A stretch of DNA of 64,000 nt from NCBI GenBank assembly GCA_002914805.1, contig JXTB01000381.1, positions 72,005 to 136,004 of the forward strand, read 5' to 3'. The first letter of the stretch is position 1. Each line of letters begins with the position of its first letter. Both the position numbers and the translations under genes were made by a program. A model generated the notes under the pieces. It ran no database searches and was not told where the DNA came from. It worked only from the letters and a program-made list of their open reading frames with translations. This DNA is from Parasponia andersonii. Taxonomy: Eukaryota; Streptophyta; Magnoliopsida; Rosales; Cannabaceae. Shown here one piece after another: positions 13,292 through 27,089 of the stretch.

Positions 13292-15264
13292 AAGGCTTCA
13301 GATTTATCTAGGATCATGCTTGTGATGATTTTTAGTATTTAAAAATGTTTTGGAAATAGTTTTGACAAATATCTTATACGTCACCTAGGAACTGTCATTC
13401 CAAGTCCTCCATTGAACCTCTACAAAGTGAAATTATAATGTACTTGGGATGCTGATTTCCCAGAAATTTTAGTCTCAGAAGTGTCGGGGTGATATGAGAC
13501 TATTGAATTCTACTCTAAATGAAAGCCCTCACTTCAAATGGACATTTGTTCTTGTATTCTTCTATCCATTCAGGTTATAAAATATATGAACCTCATAAGT
13601 TCTATGATAGTAATCCGGTATCTTGCATCTTGACTGTTGTGTTTTGACTTTCTAGAGGCTTATCTATGTGTTATCCCTCAGGCTATGATTTTGCTTTTGT
13701 TTGTATTACTATTTGATTACGGTTGTATTTCCTTGCATGTTATTTGCTTGTGATATATCAGTTTTCTTGCTTGGTAATTTTTTTCAGAATTTGATTATAT
13801 TTATTTACTTGTTCATAAGCGAAATTTTTGGAAAAGAATAAATTTAATTCGTTGAAAATTTGGTTTTATTGATTTGGGTTTTATTGGTATTGACTTTCCT
13901 CTAGTTTTATTAGAACTGATTTTTTGTGAGTTCCTTTGACTATTAGGTATTTGGTAATTTGTTTCCATGTGCCTATATTATGCATTAATGATACAACTTT
14001 CATGGTATATTGTCTATCTATTGGGTTTGGTTTAAACGCGATATTTCATTTTTCTAACTTCACTAAGTTTTGTTCGTGATTCTTTGTACGGGGGTTCTTG
14101 AATCATTAAGAATTTGGTCAGATTTAAAATCGATTATTTGGTTTTGGAACTTTTGGAAATTCCTTATTGATAATTAAAGTTTTGAATGATATAACCCTTA
14201 CATTTGACCAACTTAGCGAGTTTACTTTTAAAGAATATGATGTGTCAAAATTTATATGCCACCTTGAGGCTAAGGTTTTTGAGACCACCAATATTGTGAA
14301 ATATGAATATTTGCTCCTCCTAAATATAGTTATATTAGTAGTAAGATTTTATTTTACACTTGGTAGTGTTGATTTGGGAAAGTCTCTTTGACCAATGTAC
14401 TTTGTTTCTATAAATATATATACATAAATCAAACTTTCCAAGTATCTTTTCTAATTTTGGACTTATTAGATTACTAAATATTCTCCAACCACTACTTAAT
14501 ACTTGATTTGAAATCCAATGAATACTTTTGTAAATTGATTGACTGTGATGCCCAAGATTCTCACATGCATACTAAGCCAATAATGAACNNNNNNNNNNNN
14601 NNNNNNNNNNNNNNNNNNNNNNNNNNNNNNNNNNNNNNNNNNNNNNNNNNNNNNNNNNNNNNNNNNNNNNNNNNNNNNNNNNNNNNNNNNNNNNNNNNNN
14701 NNNNNNNNNNNNNNNNNNNNNNNNNNNNNNNNNNNNNNNNNNNNNNNNNNNNNNNNNNNNNNNNNNNNNNNNNNNNNNNNNNNNNNNNNNNNNNNNNNNN
14801 NNNNNNNNNNNNNNNNNNNNNNNNNNNNNNNNNNNNNNNNNNNNNNNNNNNNNNNNNNNNNNNNNNNNNNNNNNNNNGACTCAGTTATAGCATTTTATTT
14901 ACTGGCTTTAGGTAAGCACGAGGTGACATTCACGACACTACTTTGTGTTTTATTGCACTAAGCTAGCTTAGATTTAGCTTAAGCGCATAATGTCATTTTT
15001 GTGCATTCTAATTATTAAGTACTAGTAATATGTTTGAATTATTAGTTGGATTATAATTGACTTATTTTTATGTTTAGTAATTGGTTATGGGATTAGGTTC
15101 CACCAGATTACATTAAAATCTATCACATGGAATCGTAAGTCAAAGTATGAGTAGTTTTTACTTTCTAAGCTAGGATTCATCAATTTTGTCTATACTTGGA
15201 TGTATGGGAGTGACCAACAACGTGGTGACTATACTAAGGATTTTTTGGAGCTGGACACATAGAA
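13292..15264. other. Non-coding stretch around an assembly gap, probably LTR-element debris
   Basis: Follows the primer-binding-like site of LTR copy a. No gag or pol similarity is seen on either strand. The piece at 14878-15264 has LTR-like wording ('ggtaagcacgaggtgacattc') resembling the stretch near 16495. Nothing can be annotated with confidence. Confidence 0.4.
14589..14877. other. Assembly gap (289 N)
   Basis: A run of N. An apparent open frame across it is an artefact of translating N. Confidence 1.
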
Positions 15265-17288
15265 TGTAATGTAAAAAAAATACCCAAAATACCCCTAAAA
15301 AATTAAGTAATGCCATTTCTTAGTCATTAAGTGTAACTTTTAGACCAAATTTGGTCATTTTCTTTCTTTTTCTCTGTAGCCACGACTTAAAACTCTCAAG
15401 AACCTTTCTAGACATCTCTCAACTCCTCTCAACCATTTCTAAGAGTTTCTAAGTGGTAGAACGCAAATTGGAGCTTAAGAAAGCAAGATAGGTCCAAACT
15501 AGTCAAGGTAGTTCTCCAAACTAATTTCAATTCACCACTTGCTCTCACTTAAATAATGGCTCTTATAGGTTCTCTTGAGTCCTAAAATCAGTTACAAAGC
15601 CTTGGTAATCAATTTGGTGGAGGTAGAAGGCAAGAGAATCTGTAAAAGCTTAAGCTAATCAAGGTGAGCTCTATGTAGGATTTCGAATGTGTAGTTAATT
15701 TCTTTTGTTTCAGCTCTTAAACCAAAGTTATTATTTGATAAATAATGGTTCTAGGAATGTATATATAGCTGAAAGTATATAATTTAACTGGAGAAATAAA
15801 ATTAGACCTAAAGCTCCAAAATTTACTATTTGTAGATTCAAGCGTTTTTATTGTTGGAATAAGTTGTCTAAACTTATAATCTGATTTCTTTACTTGGAAT
15901 GTGTAAGACAATGATATTTTTATATATATTACATCTATTTACTTGCTGGTTGTGATTATATACAAGTACAAAAGTTATTTTAGACTTTGCTTAAACCGAA
16001 AAAAAGTTCAAATGCATTTATGTCATTCTCAGTAATGTTCTTTGAGGTGTATATATAGGAATTTGCTTGTAAAATATTACTACACATTTAAAACCATGAT
16101 TTTAATCATGTGGGAATGTGCTAAAACTAGGGGAGGTACTGTCCAAATAATTTTAATATGAAATAGCACCATTTAGAGGCAAATGGATAAGTTTTTACAA
16201 AATTATGTGTCATTTTGGATCATTCTGTGCTATTGAACTAGCATTCATATTTTAATACTTTTGAACAGCTTTTTAATGCTAGTTATTAACTGCTAAGTAC
16301 TTTAAGTAGTTTGTATGCTTTTGAGTCATTTTAAAATCTAGTTTCCTAATTTGATGAAAGTTCTGAAATTGGCCTTGTTCAAGTATCTTGATGTAATCTT
16401 TTAGTAAAATCCACATATTGAATAAAATAAATTCATACGAGGTGATTGGCACACCCGTCTCTCAAGGACCCTTTCCACTATCAATTTCTATTCAGGACAC
16501 GAGGTAAGTAAAGACTTATAAGTGCGTCACAAAAACTACATGGAAGATGTCATTATGTGAAACTTACTTATCCTTGAAAGTTATAAAATCACATGTGCAT
16601 AGCACGTCAAATATGTAAACTATGAATTTCATTACAGAGTATTTGAAAGTAAGTACCATTTTACTAATTTTATAAGGTAACTTTTAATTGATATTGCTAG
16701 TTTATCGGAGTTGGGTAGGTAAGTCTGTTGATGTAGACTCTCCCGTTAAAGCGGAACTTACAGATCTTATAATGTGTCCTATTGAAGCGGGACAATATTA
16801 ATGCGGTGTGAGATGCCCCTTTGATGAGGTAAGGAGTTTTCAATAAATCTCACATGATGGTCACACCTTATTTTTTTACTCTTAGCTAGAGTTTCTGCAC
16901 AATCTTATCATGGCCTATAGACTTACGGGACTAGCAATGTGCTAAGGGGCCCAACTATGAATATATTTTTAAAGAAAATGCATGGACTCAAATGTTTAAG
17001 AAAGAAAAGTGTACAATGGGAACTTTGTGATTCTTTAGTTGAGAAATTTTTGGACTGTTGAGAATTTGATTTGACTTAAAGCTGGGGTATGTAATTCTGG
17101 GTACTTTTGAAAGTTTCAAATTGACGACTGAACGTTGTATGACTCTACACGTGAACGGTATAGGCTTGAGTTATTGAATTAAAGTTTGGTCACCTAAGTT
17201 ACCTTTGGTATGACTTAAGGCGATGTTTATCCAAGTTTTTTGGCACTCATATGTGTGATTTTGAATTGGTCTCCCAAGTGTTGGAAAC
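15265..17288 (+). repeat. Ty3/gypsy LTR-like sequence (copy e), cut on the right by a copia LTR
   Basis: It begins with TGTAATGTAAAA followed by 'tacccaaaatacccc', the usual opening of chromovirus LTRs. It contains a block of the 'cttataatgtgtcctattga..gtgagatgccc' type near 16750-16830 that is common in such LTRs. It ends where the copia 3' LTR begins at 17289. The right-hand end of this LTR itself was not identified. Confidence 0.5.
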
Positions 17289-17877
17289 TGTTAGGGAAAA
17301 AATCTCCCCAGTAGACACGCAAAATTGTGAAAGCACTACATAAAGTAAAATAAGAAAACATACAATTTATGTGGTTCATCAATTTGGTTATGTCCACCAG
17401 ACTACTGTAGATCTTTCAATATAAGGAGAAAATTTACAAAGTATTTATAACACTTACAACTCACAATCCAAAACCTGAATACACCCAAGAGAGATTATAT
17501 TCTCTAACTCACAAAATAAAATATCTTTATTTTACTCTCACTTTATGTGGTGTATTTACACTACTTTTGGGATATTTTTCTTTGATCCTAAACTCTTTAT
17601 TTTTTTTCTTTGCTGAGATATATCTAAAGCTAAAGATAGGTTTTATTGACAGAGCCAAAGCTTCTTATATGTTGTTGTTATATAGCCCATGAAAATTCAC
17701 TTTCCCATCACCATTCTCTTTTCTTCTTTCGTGGGCTTTTCTTGTCCTATTTTCTTTTTCTTCATCGTTAGGCTCTCCTTGTACTTTTCATTTTTTGTTT
17801 TGCTCCAACAATCCTTGACTAATACATTGAATTTTGGTAAAAGAAAAAAAATCTGTGGCCCACAGATTTGACTAACA
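17289..17877 (-). repeat. 3' LTR of a minus-strand Ty1/copia element
   Basis: A 589-bp LTR with matched inverted ends TGTTAG..CTAACA. In the minus direction it is preceded by the purine-rich tract AATTGGGAGAA (17878-17888), as expected for a 3' LTR. The bases left of it are GAAAC; the matching target duplication at the other end was not found because that end of the element is missing. Confidence 0.8.
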
Positions 17878-17944
17878 ATTCTCCCAATTGAAGACTAATT
17901 TCAATCCATCTTCACACTGATCAATATAAGTCTATGTCTCCTTT

Positions 17945-19200
17945 TCATGCTTGCAGTCCAACTGAAGCTGAACACATCTTCAATTTGTCAATGGTCATCA
18001 TCTTTATTAATATATCTGTATGATTCTTACTTCCCAGAATTTTGTCAGGCACTAAGACTCCATCTTCCAAAGCATCTAATGAAGTGATACCGTACTTGTA
18101 TATGTTTCGTTCTTCCATGAAAAACGGGATGCCTCGCCAAGTAAATTGCACTTTGGCTATCATAATGCAACACACTCATCTCTTGCTCTTGATCTAGTTC
18201 CTTCAAAAAAGATCTCTTTACAAGCTTCCGTTATAGCAACATACTCTGCCTCAGTAATTGAAAGTGTAATAATCTTTTGCAACCTAGAGTATACATATCT
18301 AGTAATACTCTTCATGCCATCTAAATCATTGGCCATGTCAGCATCCACATAACTTCATAAACCTAAACCTGTCTTTCTGAAACATAGAGCCTTGTCTACA
18401 ATACCTCTCAGATATCTGAGAATTCGTTTTACTACTTTCTAGTGTTGTTTACTTAGATTACTCTTATACTGACTCACAACTCCTACTGCATGGGCTATAT
18501 CCAGTCTACTACATACCATGGCATACATAAGATTTCCAATAGAAGACGTATTGGGTACCTTCACCATGTAGGTTTACTCCTCCTCTTTTGAGGGTGACTA
18601 CTCTTTAGTTAGTTTGAAGTGACTAGCCAAAGGTATATTCACGGGCTTTGCTCCATCTATGTTGAATTTGCTTAGCACTTTCTTTATATATTCCTCTTGT
18701 AATAGCTTCAATGTCTCATTCACCCTGTCTCTAGAAATCCTCATCCGAAGGATTTGCTTTGTTGCTCCCAAGTCTTTCTTTCATAATTCATTTGATATTT
18801 CTCTCCTGAGCTTGTCAATTTCCTCCATGCAAGCTCCAATAATTAGCATATCATCTATATACAAAAGTAGAGTAATATAGGAATTATTGAACATCTTCAT
18901 GTAGCTAAAATGATCTACCTGGCATCTCAAGTAACTATTATTACTCATGAATCTATGAAACTTCTTGTATCACTATCTTGGAGCTTGTTTAAGGCCATAC
19001 AAGCTCTTCTAAAATTTGCATACCATTTTCTCCATTCCTTGTACTTCAAGCTTTATATAAATTTCTTCCTCCAAGTCACCATGGAGAAACACTGTTTTGA
19101 TATCTAGCTACTCTAGATACAAGTCTTCCTCAGCCACTAACCCAAGTACTATTCTGATTGTTGTCAATTTGGTATAAGCAGATACAAATACCGTAGTCAA
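17945..19200 (-). mobile_element. Ty1/copia pol fragment (RT end and RNase H), broken fossil
   Basis: The minus strand encodes copia reverse transcriptase and RNase H pieces. These are a YVDD-type stretch near 18840, the 'SLMYAM..RPDI' type region near 18500, 'TEAEYVAITEACKE' near 18230 and a C-terminal 'KLKMCSASVGL' tail near 17960, which resembles Tork/TNT1-type elements. Together with the LTR at 17289-17877 it is the 3' part of one element. Only the 3' third is present, with several breaks. Confidence 0.8.
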
Positions 19201-19229
19201 CTATTATCCATTAGATGAAAAATGACAAC

Positions 19230-20079
19230 TAAAACGTAAATATATACTAGAGGGGTAATACGGTAATTTCACCCTACTAGTACGGCATTACATTGGGGGG
19301 TATGTCTACAAGTATAGTATATGCTAAATAGATCAAGCTAATTAATTGTTAATAAACTTTACAAAAAAATAAATGACATTTAGTCCAAGAGTTCAATATT
19401 GGGCCTATAGTGGTGTGCCCCAATATTAATGGACAGGACCAAATCATAATTAAGTATTAATTATAATATTGGGTATATGGTCTATTGGAGCTTGGGCTTT
19501 ATGGATCCATCTAGTCCCTTGTCTAGCTCAAATTAAATCTCAATAGTAATTTGATGATCAGTTGAGCCCAATAAGCCCATTAGGGTTTACTAATTTCTCT
19601 ATAGTTAAGAGAAAAGTTCTTTAGCAATCATATGAAAGTGTTACACGTGAAACACTCCTAAAGGGAAGAGAGTGTTACACGCATAACAGAGAGAGAGAGA
19701 GAGAGCAGAGAAAATTGGCCACCACTAGGGATTCACTGTCCTTGGTGTTTTGGCCATCTCGGAGAAATCAGTTCGAGGAGATTGTCTTCTTGTTCAGCTG
19801 CAGATCTCTTTGTTAGGAATCAAGAAGGTGACCACCTACCGGATCAATCAAATAGCTTTCGAGAATAGACAGGAAGACAAGAAGGTTGTGGAGCGAATCC
19901 GAGTATTGTTCTTGTCTAGATCAAGAATTAATTTATGTTAGATCACGATCCAAAATGTTTTGTAAAAAGAAATATTTTAAATGACCAATTCCGCTGCGTT
20001 TCTTGATTTTACAAATCTATTGTGTTCTTGAAAATGATTTTATGAAAATATTTTTCAGAAATTTATTCCAGCTAACACC
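19230..20079 (+). repeat. Copia LTR piece, plus orientation
   Basis: It ends with CCAGCTAACA at 20079. Its last 50 or so bases are a close reverse-complement match of the LTR edge that begins at 28034, so both come from related LTRs in opposite orientation. It contains a short GA microsatellite at 19688-19705. The left boundary is approximate. Confidence 0.55.
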
Positions 20080-20129
20080 AGTAGTAGCATACTAGATTGC
20101 CAAAAATATTCAGGGCTGATGCAGATAAC

Positions 20130-20940
20130 ATTGCAGCATTTCTGATCAATAGGGGACCCTCGACATCTCTTGATTTCAAAATGCCAAAAAAGGTTTAGAG
20201 TAGTAAAGAGGTAAAACTTTCTTTCTTGAAAGTTTTCGGTTGTTTATCGTATATTCATATTGACTCTGCTAGTCAAAGTAAGCTTGTTCCAAAATCCAAG
20301 AAGTGTTACTATGTCAGTTACAACAATGACGAATTTGGTTATCGTTTCTAGGATAACCAAAGTCAGAAGATCATTAAGAGCAAAGATGTTATCTTTAACA
20401 AAAATGTGTTCTACAAGGACAGATAGGGCACTAGAGCTAATGGTGTACATCTTGATGTCAAGAAGACAGACGAAGTGCCACTAATTGAGATTCTAATAGA
20501 TGAAAAGAAGAATAACATCCAGAAAGATCAAGAAGTTATAGCTCCGAAGGCAAATGCACAAACTATTGTAACTAAACTCAGGAGATCCTCTAGAACCATT
20601 CAACCACCACAAAGATATTCCCCTACACTGTATTATATTCTATTGACCGAAAAAAGAGAGCCATAGACTTATGAAGAAGCTTTTCAAGATGATGAGTCAA
20701 TCAAGTGGGAGTTAGCCATGAAAGATGAAATAGATTTATTGTCATCCAATCAAACATAGGAGTTGGCTGAACTACCAAAAAGAAAAAAAGCATTACACAA
20801 CAAGTGAGTGAACCAAATAAAGGAAAAACATGACGATAGCAAGCGGTACAAGGTAAGGTTTGTTATAAAAGATTTTCTAAGCATTGACTACATCGAAATT
20901 TTCTCTTCAGTGGTCAACACAGTCAAATTCACATAGTGAA
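20130..20940 (+). mobile_element. Ty1/copia pol fragment (integrase end to RT start), broken fossil
   Basis: The plus strand carries integrase-end and RT-start wording of copia elements: 'SKSKKCYYV..', 'RSSRTIQPPQRYSP' and a following stretch of the 'EWELAMKDEI' type. It lies directly to the right of a plus-oriented copia LTR piece, yet it is the middle of pol, so the two are not simply one intact 5' end. Several breaks. Confidence 0.65.
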
Positions 20941-20949
20941 TACCGAGAC

Positions 20950-21560
20950 CCTGATTTATATTATCCAAGTATTTGAAAAAACTCAAAGTGATATTATATG
21001 CATGATGTCCATCATGAAAAACGTTCTACACATTTCATATACCTTATCTTCCAAGATACCGGAGTTCAAACCATAAATCAGAACTAGTGATTTAGTAACT
21101 CAAAAAGATAAAACACAAGAAAGTAAGTTCGTTAATCACTAGGATTAAGGTCTTCTACTATAGTGCTAGATTAGTAAAATTAGAAATTTGAGTTACGACA
21201 CTTAACCTCAAATTCTAATTAACTAGGTCATGCTCGATGCTGTTATAACTTTCTTACAACACACTAATGTTTCTATCCGAAGACTCACTTCGATAATTAG
21301 AGACTTCATTAATTAAATAGACAACACTACATTCTATGGCATAGTAAAGTATTCNTCTTTATTACTCATTTTCATGTCTTGGAATCTTTTAGATTTTTAC
21401 ATAAGATAAACATATACATCATATGTATATCAATCAGACATAAATGAAATAGAAATTCATAACATGGAATTTATTAATAACAAATAGATACTAAATAATT
21501 CAATAATTATTGTTTACAATGTCTAAATAATAAACTGCTTTATAGGATATTATTCCAACA
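20950..21560 (-). repeat. 3' LTR of the minus-strand copia element
   Basis: The right edge CCAACA at 21560 lies next to the purine tract of the element. The left edge is approximate and meets the plus-strand pol piece near 20940. It contains one ambiguous base (21355). Confidence 0.6.
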
Positions 21561-24500
21561 ATCTCCCACTTGGCCTTTAAAGCAGAAGTGATATATCATG
21601 TAGTCCCATTCCTTCTAGGTGGCTCTCAAATACTTTGATAGCCAAAGATTTAGTAAAAGGATCAACAAGGTTCTCTGAAGACGCTATCTTACTCACTATC
21701 ACGTCTCCTCTTTGAACAATTTCTCTGAGTACGTAATATTTTCTCTCTATGTGTTTTCCTCTCTTGTGGCTTTTGGGCTCTCTGGAGTTAGCAACTGCTC
21801 CACTATTATCACAGTCTAGTGTCATAGGTTGCTATGCTCCAGGTACTACCTCAAGATCCAAAAGGAAATTACGAAGCCAGACCGCCTCTTTAGCTGCTTC
21901 AGAAGCTACCACATATTCGGCCTCCATGGTTGATCCGCAACACAAGATTGCTAGATACTTCTCCATATAATGGCTCCACCACCAAGGATAAAGTCTGAAC
22001 TAGAGATTGATCTTCTAGAGTCTTTATCAGATTGAAAATCCAAATCAATATATCCAACATGTATTAGATCTTCTCCAGAATATACAAGCATATGATTTCT
22101 AGTTCTCCGAAGATACTTTAGAATATGCTTGACTGCACCCAAATGTTCAGGTCCTGGATTGGATTGGTAACGACTTACAATCCCAACAACATAATAAATA
22201 TTTGGTCTTGTACAAAGCATGGCATACATAAGACTTTTCACTGCCGAAGCATAAAGAATATTTCTCATCTATTCCTTCTCTTTTTTTGTCTTAGGAGAAT
22301 TCTCATTAAATAGAGTAATTCCTTTACGAAAGGGTGTTAAACCTTTCTTGGAATTATGCATTGCAAACCTTACCAGTATTTTGTCTACATATGAAGCTTG
22401 TGATAAAGCTATGCATTTGTACTTTCTGTCTCGTAGAATTTGTATTCCTAGAACATAGCAAGCTTCACCTAAGTCCTTCATATCATACTGTTGTGCTAAC
22501 CAGACTTTCACTGATGATAATGATCCAACATCATTCCCAATGATTAGAATATCATCAACATATAGTATCAAAAAAATCACTTTGTTATCCTGAATTCTTT
22601 TATAGACACAAGGTTTATCTACGTTTCGTTCAAAACTATAAGACTTAATTGCTTCATCAAATCTTATGTTCCATAATCTAGATGCTTACTTGAGTCCATA
22701 AATAGATCTTTTAAGTTCACAACATTTTCTTTCTTGACCCTTTTCAACGAATCTCTCTGGTTGTATCATATAGATATGTTCGTCAAGATTGCCATTCAGG
22801 AATACAGTCTTGATGTCCATTTGCTATATCTCATAATCAAGAGATGCAGCGACAAATAAGAGTATACGAATAGACTTGATCATAGCTATAGGAGAGAAGG
22901 TTTCTTCATAGTCGATACCTTCCTTCTGTGTCTAACCTTTTGTAACTAACCTTGCCTTGAAAGTCTCTACTTTCCCGTCTATTCCTCTCTTTCTCTTATA
23001 GACCCACTTACACCCAATGGGTTTTATCCCTTCAGGTGGATCTACAAGTTCCCAGACTTTATTAGAGTACATGGACTCTATTTCGGATTCCATTTCCTTT
23101 TGCCAGAGATGTTTATCAACAAAATTCATTGCCTCATTGTAGGTGTAAGGATCAGATTCTTGGTCACAAGACTCTCCTATCTCCAAGTATCTTTCAGGTT
23201 GTCTTACAACTCTCCTACTATGACGAGGATCCGATGTTTGTTGAGTTTCAAGTGATTTATCTTTTCTAAGTGCTTTCTCTATCTTATCTTCTATAGATGG
23301 GCTGATAATATCATCAGTTAATTCTTCTACAACTAACTTACTTTTAGGCTTGAAATTTTTCATATAGTTTTCTTCCAAGAAAGTAGCATTTGTACTCACA
23401 AACACTTTCTTTTCTTCAGTACTATAGAAATTATACCCTCTAGTTCTTTTTGGGTAACCCACAATTAGACACAATTTAGACCGTGATTCTAACTTAGTCG
23501 TTTTCCCTTTCAACACGTAAGCTGGACAACCCAAAATATGGATATGACACAAACTAGGTTTATGTTCTTTCCATAGTTCAAATAGAGTCTTAGGTACTGA
23601 CTTAGAATGAACTCTATTCAGCAGGTACATAGCAGTTTCTAAGGCATAACCCCAAAAAGATGCGAGTAATTATGAATAACTGAGCATTGACCTAACTATA
23701 TCCAAAAGTGTCCTATTTCTTCTTTCATCAACACCATTCAGTTGAGACGTACCAGGTGCTGTGAGTTGGGATAGGATCCCATTATCTATGAGAAATTCAA
23801 AGAATTCTCCAGAGAGGTATTCACCACCTCGATTAGATCGAAGGATCTTTATGTTCTTTACTAACTGCTTTTCAGTTTTCGCTTTGAATTCTCTGAACTT
23901 TTTGAAAGAATCCAATTTGTGTTGCATTAGGTAAACATAACCAAATCTAAAATAATCATCCTAAACGTAATGAAGTATTCAAATACTGCTCGTGCTTGAA
24001 AATTCAAGGGCCTACAGACATCAGTGTGTACTAACTCAAGACATTCTTGAACTCTGAGACCTTTTCCAATAAATGGTCTTTTAGTCATTTTACCTTCTAG
24101 ACAGGATTTGCAAGTTGATAGTGATTTGACTTCTAACGAACTTAGAGGTCCATCATTGACTAACCTTTGAATTTTGTTTAAATTAATATGACCGAGTTTC
24201 AAATACTAGAGATAAGTTTCATCATTAGTACTCACTTTCACTTTCTTGTGTTTAGATTCTACATGTTCGAAAACATTTTCAAGATTGTGCAATGAGATAC
24301 TTTTAGGTTGAATAAAGAAAAGATTACTCCTATGAGTACCAGCGCAAATAAGATTTTTATTCTTTCTAATAGAAACTTTATTATCAAAATGAATAGAATA
24401 ACCTTGTCTCATCAAACAGGAAACATAAATCAAATTTTGTTTAAACATCGGAATATAATAACAATTCTTTATTTCTAAAAATCTAAAATCATCGAAATTC

Positions 24501-26379
24501 AAAATAACATCTCCCATTACACGAGCTTCAATTATTGAGCTATCTCCCAATCGCAACGTGAACTCTTTACTAACGAACATCCTAGTTTCCTTGAACCTCT
24601 GCAAAGTATTACAAATATGGTCAGTGGCTCCCGAGTCTATGATCTAAGGATTGATAGAATCAACTACATGATAAGCCTCAATGAACAACAAATTGTCATT
24701 ACTTTGTTTGTCCTTGCCGTTGTCCTTTTCCTTTTTAAGGGCTAGGTAAGTTTTGCAGTTCCTCTTCCAATGTCCATCCTCATCGCAGTGGAAACATTTT
24801 CCCTTTGGTTTGGCATCCTTCTTGGTCTTCTTTTTCTTTGGAGCCAGAGAAGCATGAGTCTTTTTCTTCCCCTTACCTTTGCCTTTCGACTTAGGTTTGG
24901 AAGAACTAAATTGAGCTACATTAGCCTCAGCTGACCCCGACTTATTCTTCTTAAGAATATTCTCAGTAATTTGTAGATCTTTCATCAGGCTAGTAAGAGT
25001 ATAATCCTTTCGGCGAATCTCATTATCAATCTTAAATTAATTGAAAGTGCTTGACAATGTGTTCAAAACCATGTCAATTTGAGTGTCACAATCAATTTCA
25101 GTTGCAAGGATTTCCAATTCGTTGAGGTATGCGATGACTTTCATCATATGTTCCCGAACTAGAGTAACCTTCTTTTGACGAAGATTCATAAATGCGCTTG
25201 TAGCCTCATTTCTAGCTTGACAACCGAGACTGGCGAATATTTTGTCAACACTCAGCATAATGTCAACAGTAGTATCTATCCCACGATGTTGTTGTTGCAA
25301 TATATTGCTCATTGAGCCAAGTATATAGCACTTAGCTATCTCATCAGATTGCTTACACTTATCATATAAGTTTCTTGCATCGTTGGTGGATTCCTCAGTT
25401 GGCTGAGCAGGACATGGAGTGGTGAGAACCCACTTATGTTTATCAGCAGTAAGCACTATGTCTAAGTTACGTTTCCAATCTATATAGTTTTCACCGTCCA
25501 TCTTATTTTGTGTGAATAAAGTGGATAAGGGATTAAGTGTCATATCTGCTGAAAAATAAATAAATATTCCACGTATAAGCAAACATCATTTATTATGTTT
25601 TGAATAATTAATATAAAGTATTTAAGCATACAATATGCAAATGAAGTATCCCTAAGACTATCACTTATATTCATGGTAATTTAATCTACGACTGATTACA
25701 AGCCTCCTACGGGAAGTCATGCAATTAGCAAGTCAAACTGAAACAATTTCAATCAGTAAATAGACAGATAACTCTTATCTCATATTTCTAACTACCATTC
25801 TCTTTGGTCCTCTAATCGACTAATAAGAACTCCTACGGGAGGATATTAATGTTTCGAGTTGAGTATTTAACCATTGTTTCGGTAACTAAACTTTCTATAT
25901 AAGGCTGTCTCCTACGGACGATCAGCCTCATATAGTCTACCTAGTACCTTATCCTTAGAAGCTCATTTCGAGTATTACCTGGACGAAAAACCCTCCTATG
26001 AGAGCTCAGCAAGATTCTGAGGCAAGGCTCATCCTAATATAGAACGAATCAACAATGGAAACCATAGGTATTACATACCTTCTCCCACTCAATATTTTAT
26101 AATAAGGGATTTATAGATTTTACCCAATTATCTAACTAGTTTAGTAACCTAAAATCAATTATGTAAGCATGTTCATATTTGCATGAGAGTAGCTCTAACT
26201 TTCTATATGACATGTTACTAAAGATCATGTAATGATACTTAATTATTAGACATGTATGCAACATTGTCCTAATAATATCAAAGTAGTAAACAGATAAATA
26301 ATTAATTGTTAGTGAATTATTAATTTCCGGTAATTTAAAATTATTTAACATTTAAATAATTCTAATTGATAAGATGATG

Positions 26380-27085
26380 TTAAATATTTAAATATGGAAG
26401 ATAATATTTAAATTTTAAATTAGAAAAAATTTTCACAAAATCTAATCAGTTTAAATAAAAGATTTAACTAATTAAATCTCCTTAAATATCTCAAATTTAA
26501 ATTTCAACTTTTGAAATCTTAATTTGAATTTAACTTCCTTAAATATCTCTCATTATCTTATCCTGTCAGATTTGAATTCAAAATTCAAATTAATATCTAA
26601 ACTCATTAAATATCTACCAACCATAAATTCAAATTTATTTGAAAAGATATTCTAATTTAAATTTAAATTTCAAATCTTCATAAAATTCGAAATTTAAAAG
26701 ATAGAAGATTTTACAAATAAAATCTACTACAATATCTCTAATTTGAATTTAAATAAATTTAAAATTCAAAAAATACATTACCAAATATTATATAATCAGT
26801 TTTTCAAAATATATATATTCAAATTTGAATTTAAAACTAAAAGGATATTATCTCATAATATCCAATTTTAAAAATTTCTATTTTAAAATATCTCTAATTA
26901 TTCAAACAATAATTAAGATATTACGGATATCAATCATATCCATAATTCAAATTAAAATATCTTATCAATTTAAATTTCGAAGATTCAAATTTAATAAGGG
27001 TTTTAAAATTTTGAATTTAAAATTTAATCTATCAGTTTTCATAAAACTATGGATAAATTAAATTAATTTTAAAATAAAAATAATT
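26380..27085. repeat. Extremely AT-rich low-complexity leader segment
   Basis: Built almost wholly of variations on AAATTTAAATTTGAA. It lies in the untranslated leader of the minus-strand copia element, between gag and the 5' LTR. Confidence 0.85.
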
Positions 27086-27089
27086 AAAA

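Noticed and set aside
14508-14915. A 135-codon open frame
   Set aside because: Most of it is the run of N in the assembly gap.
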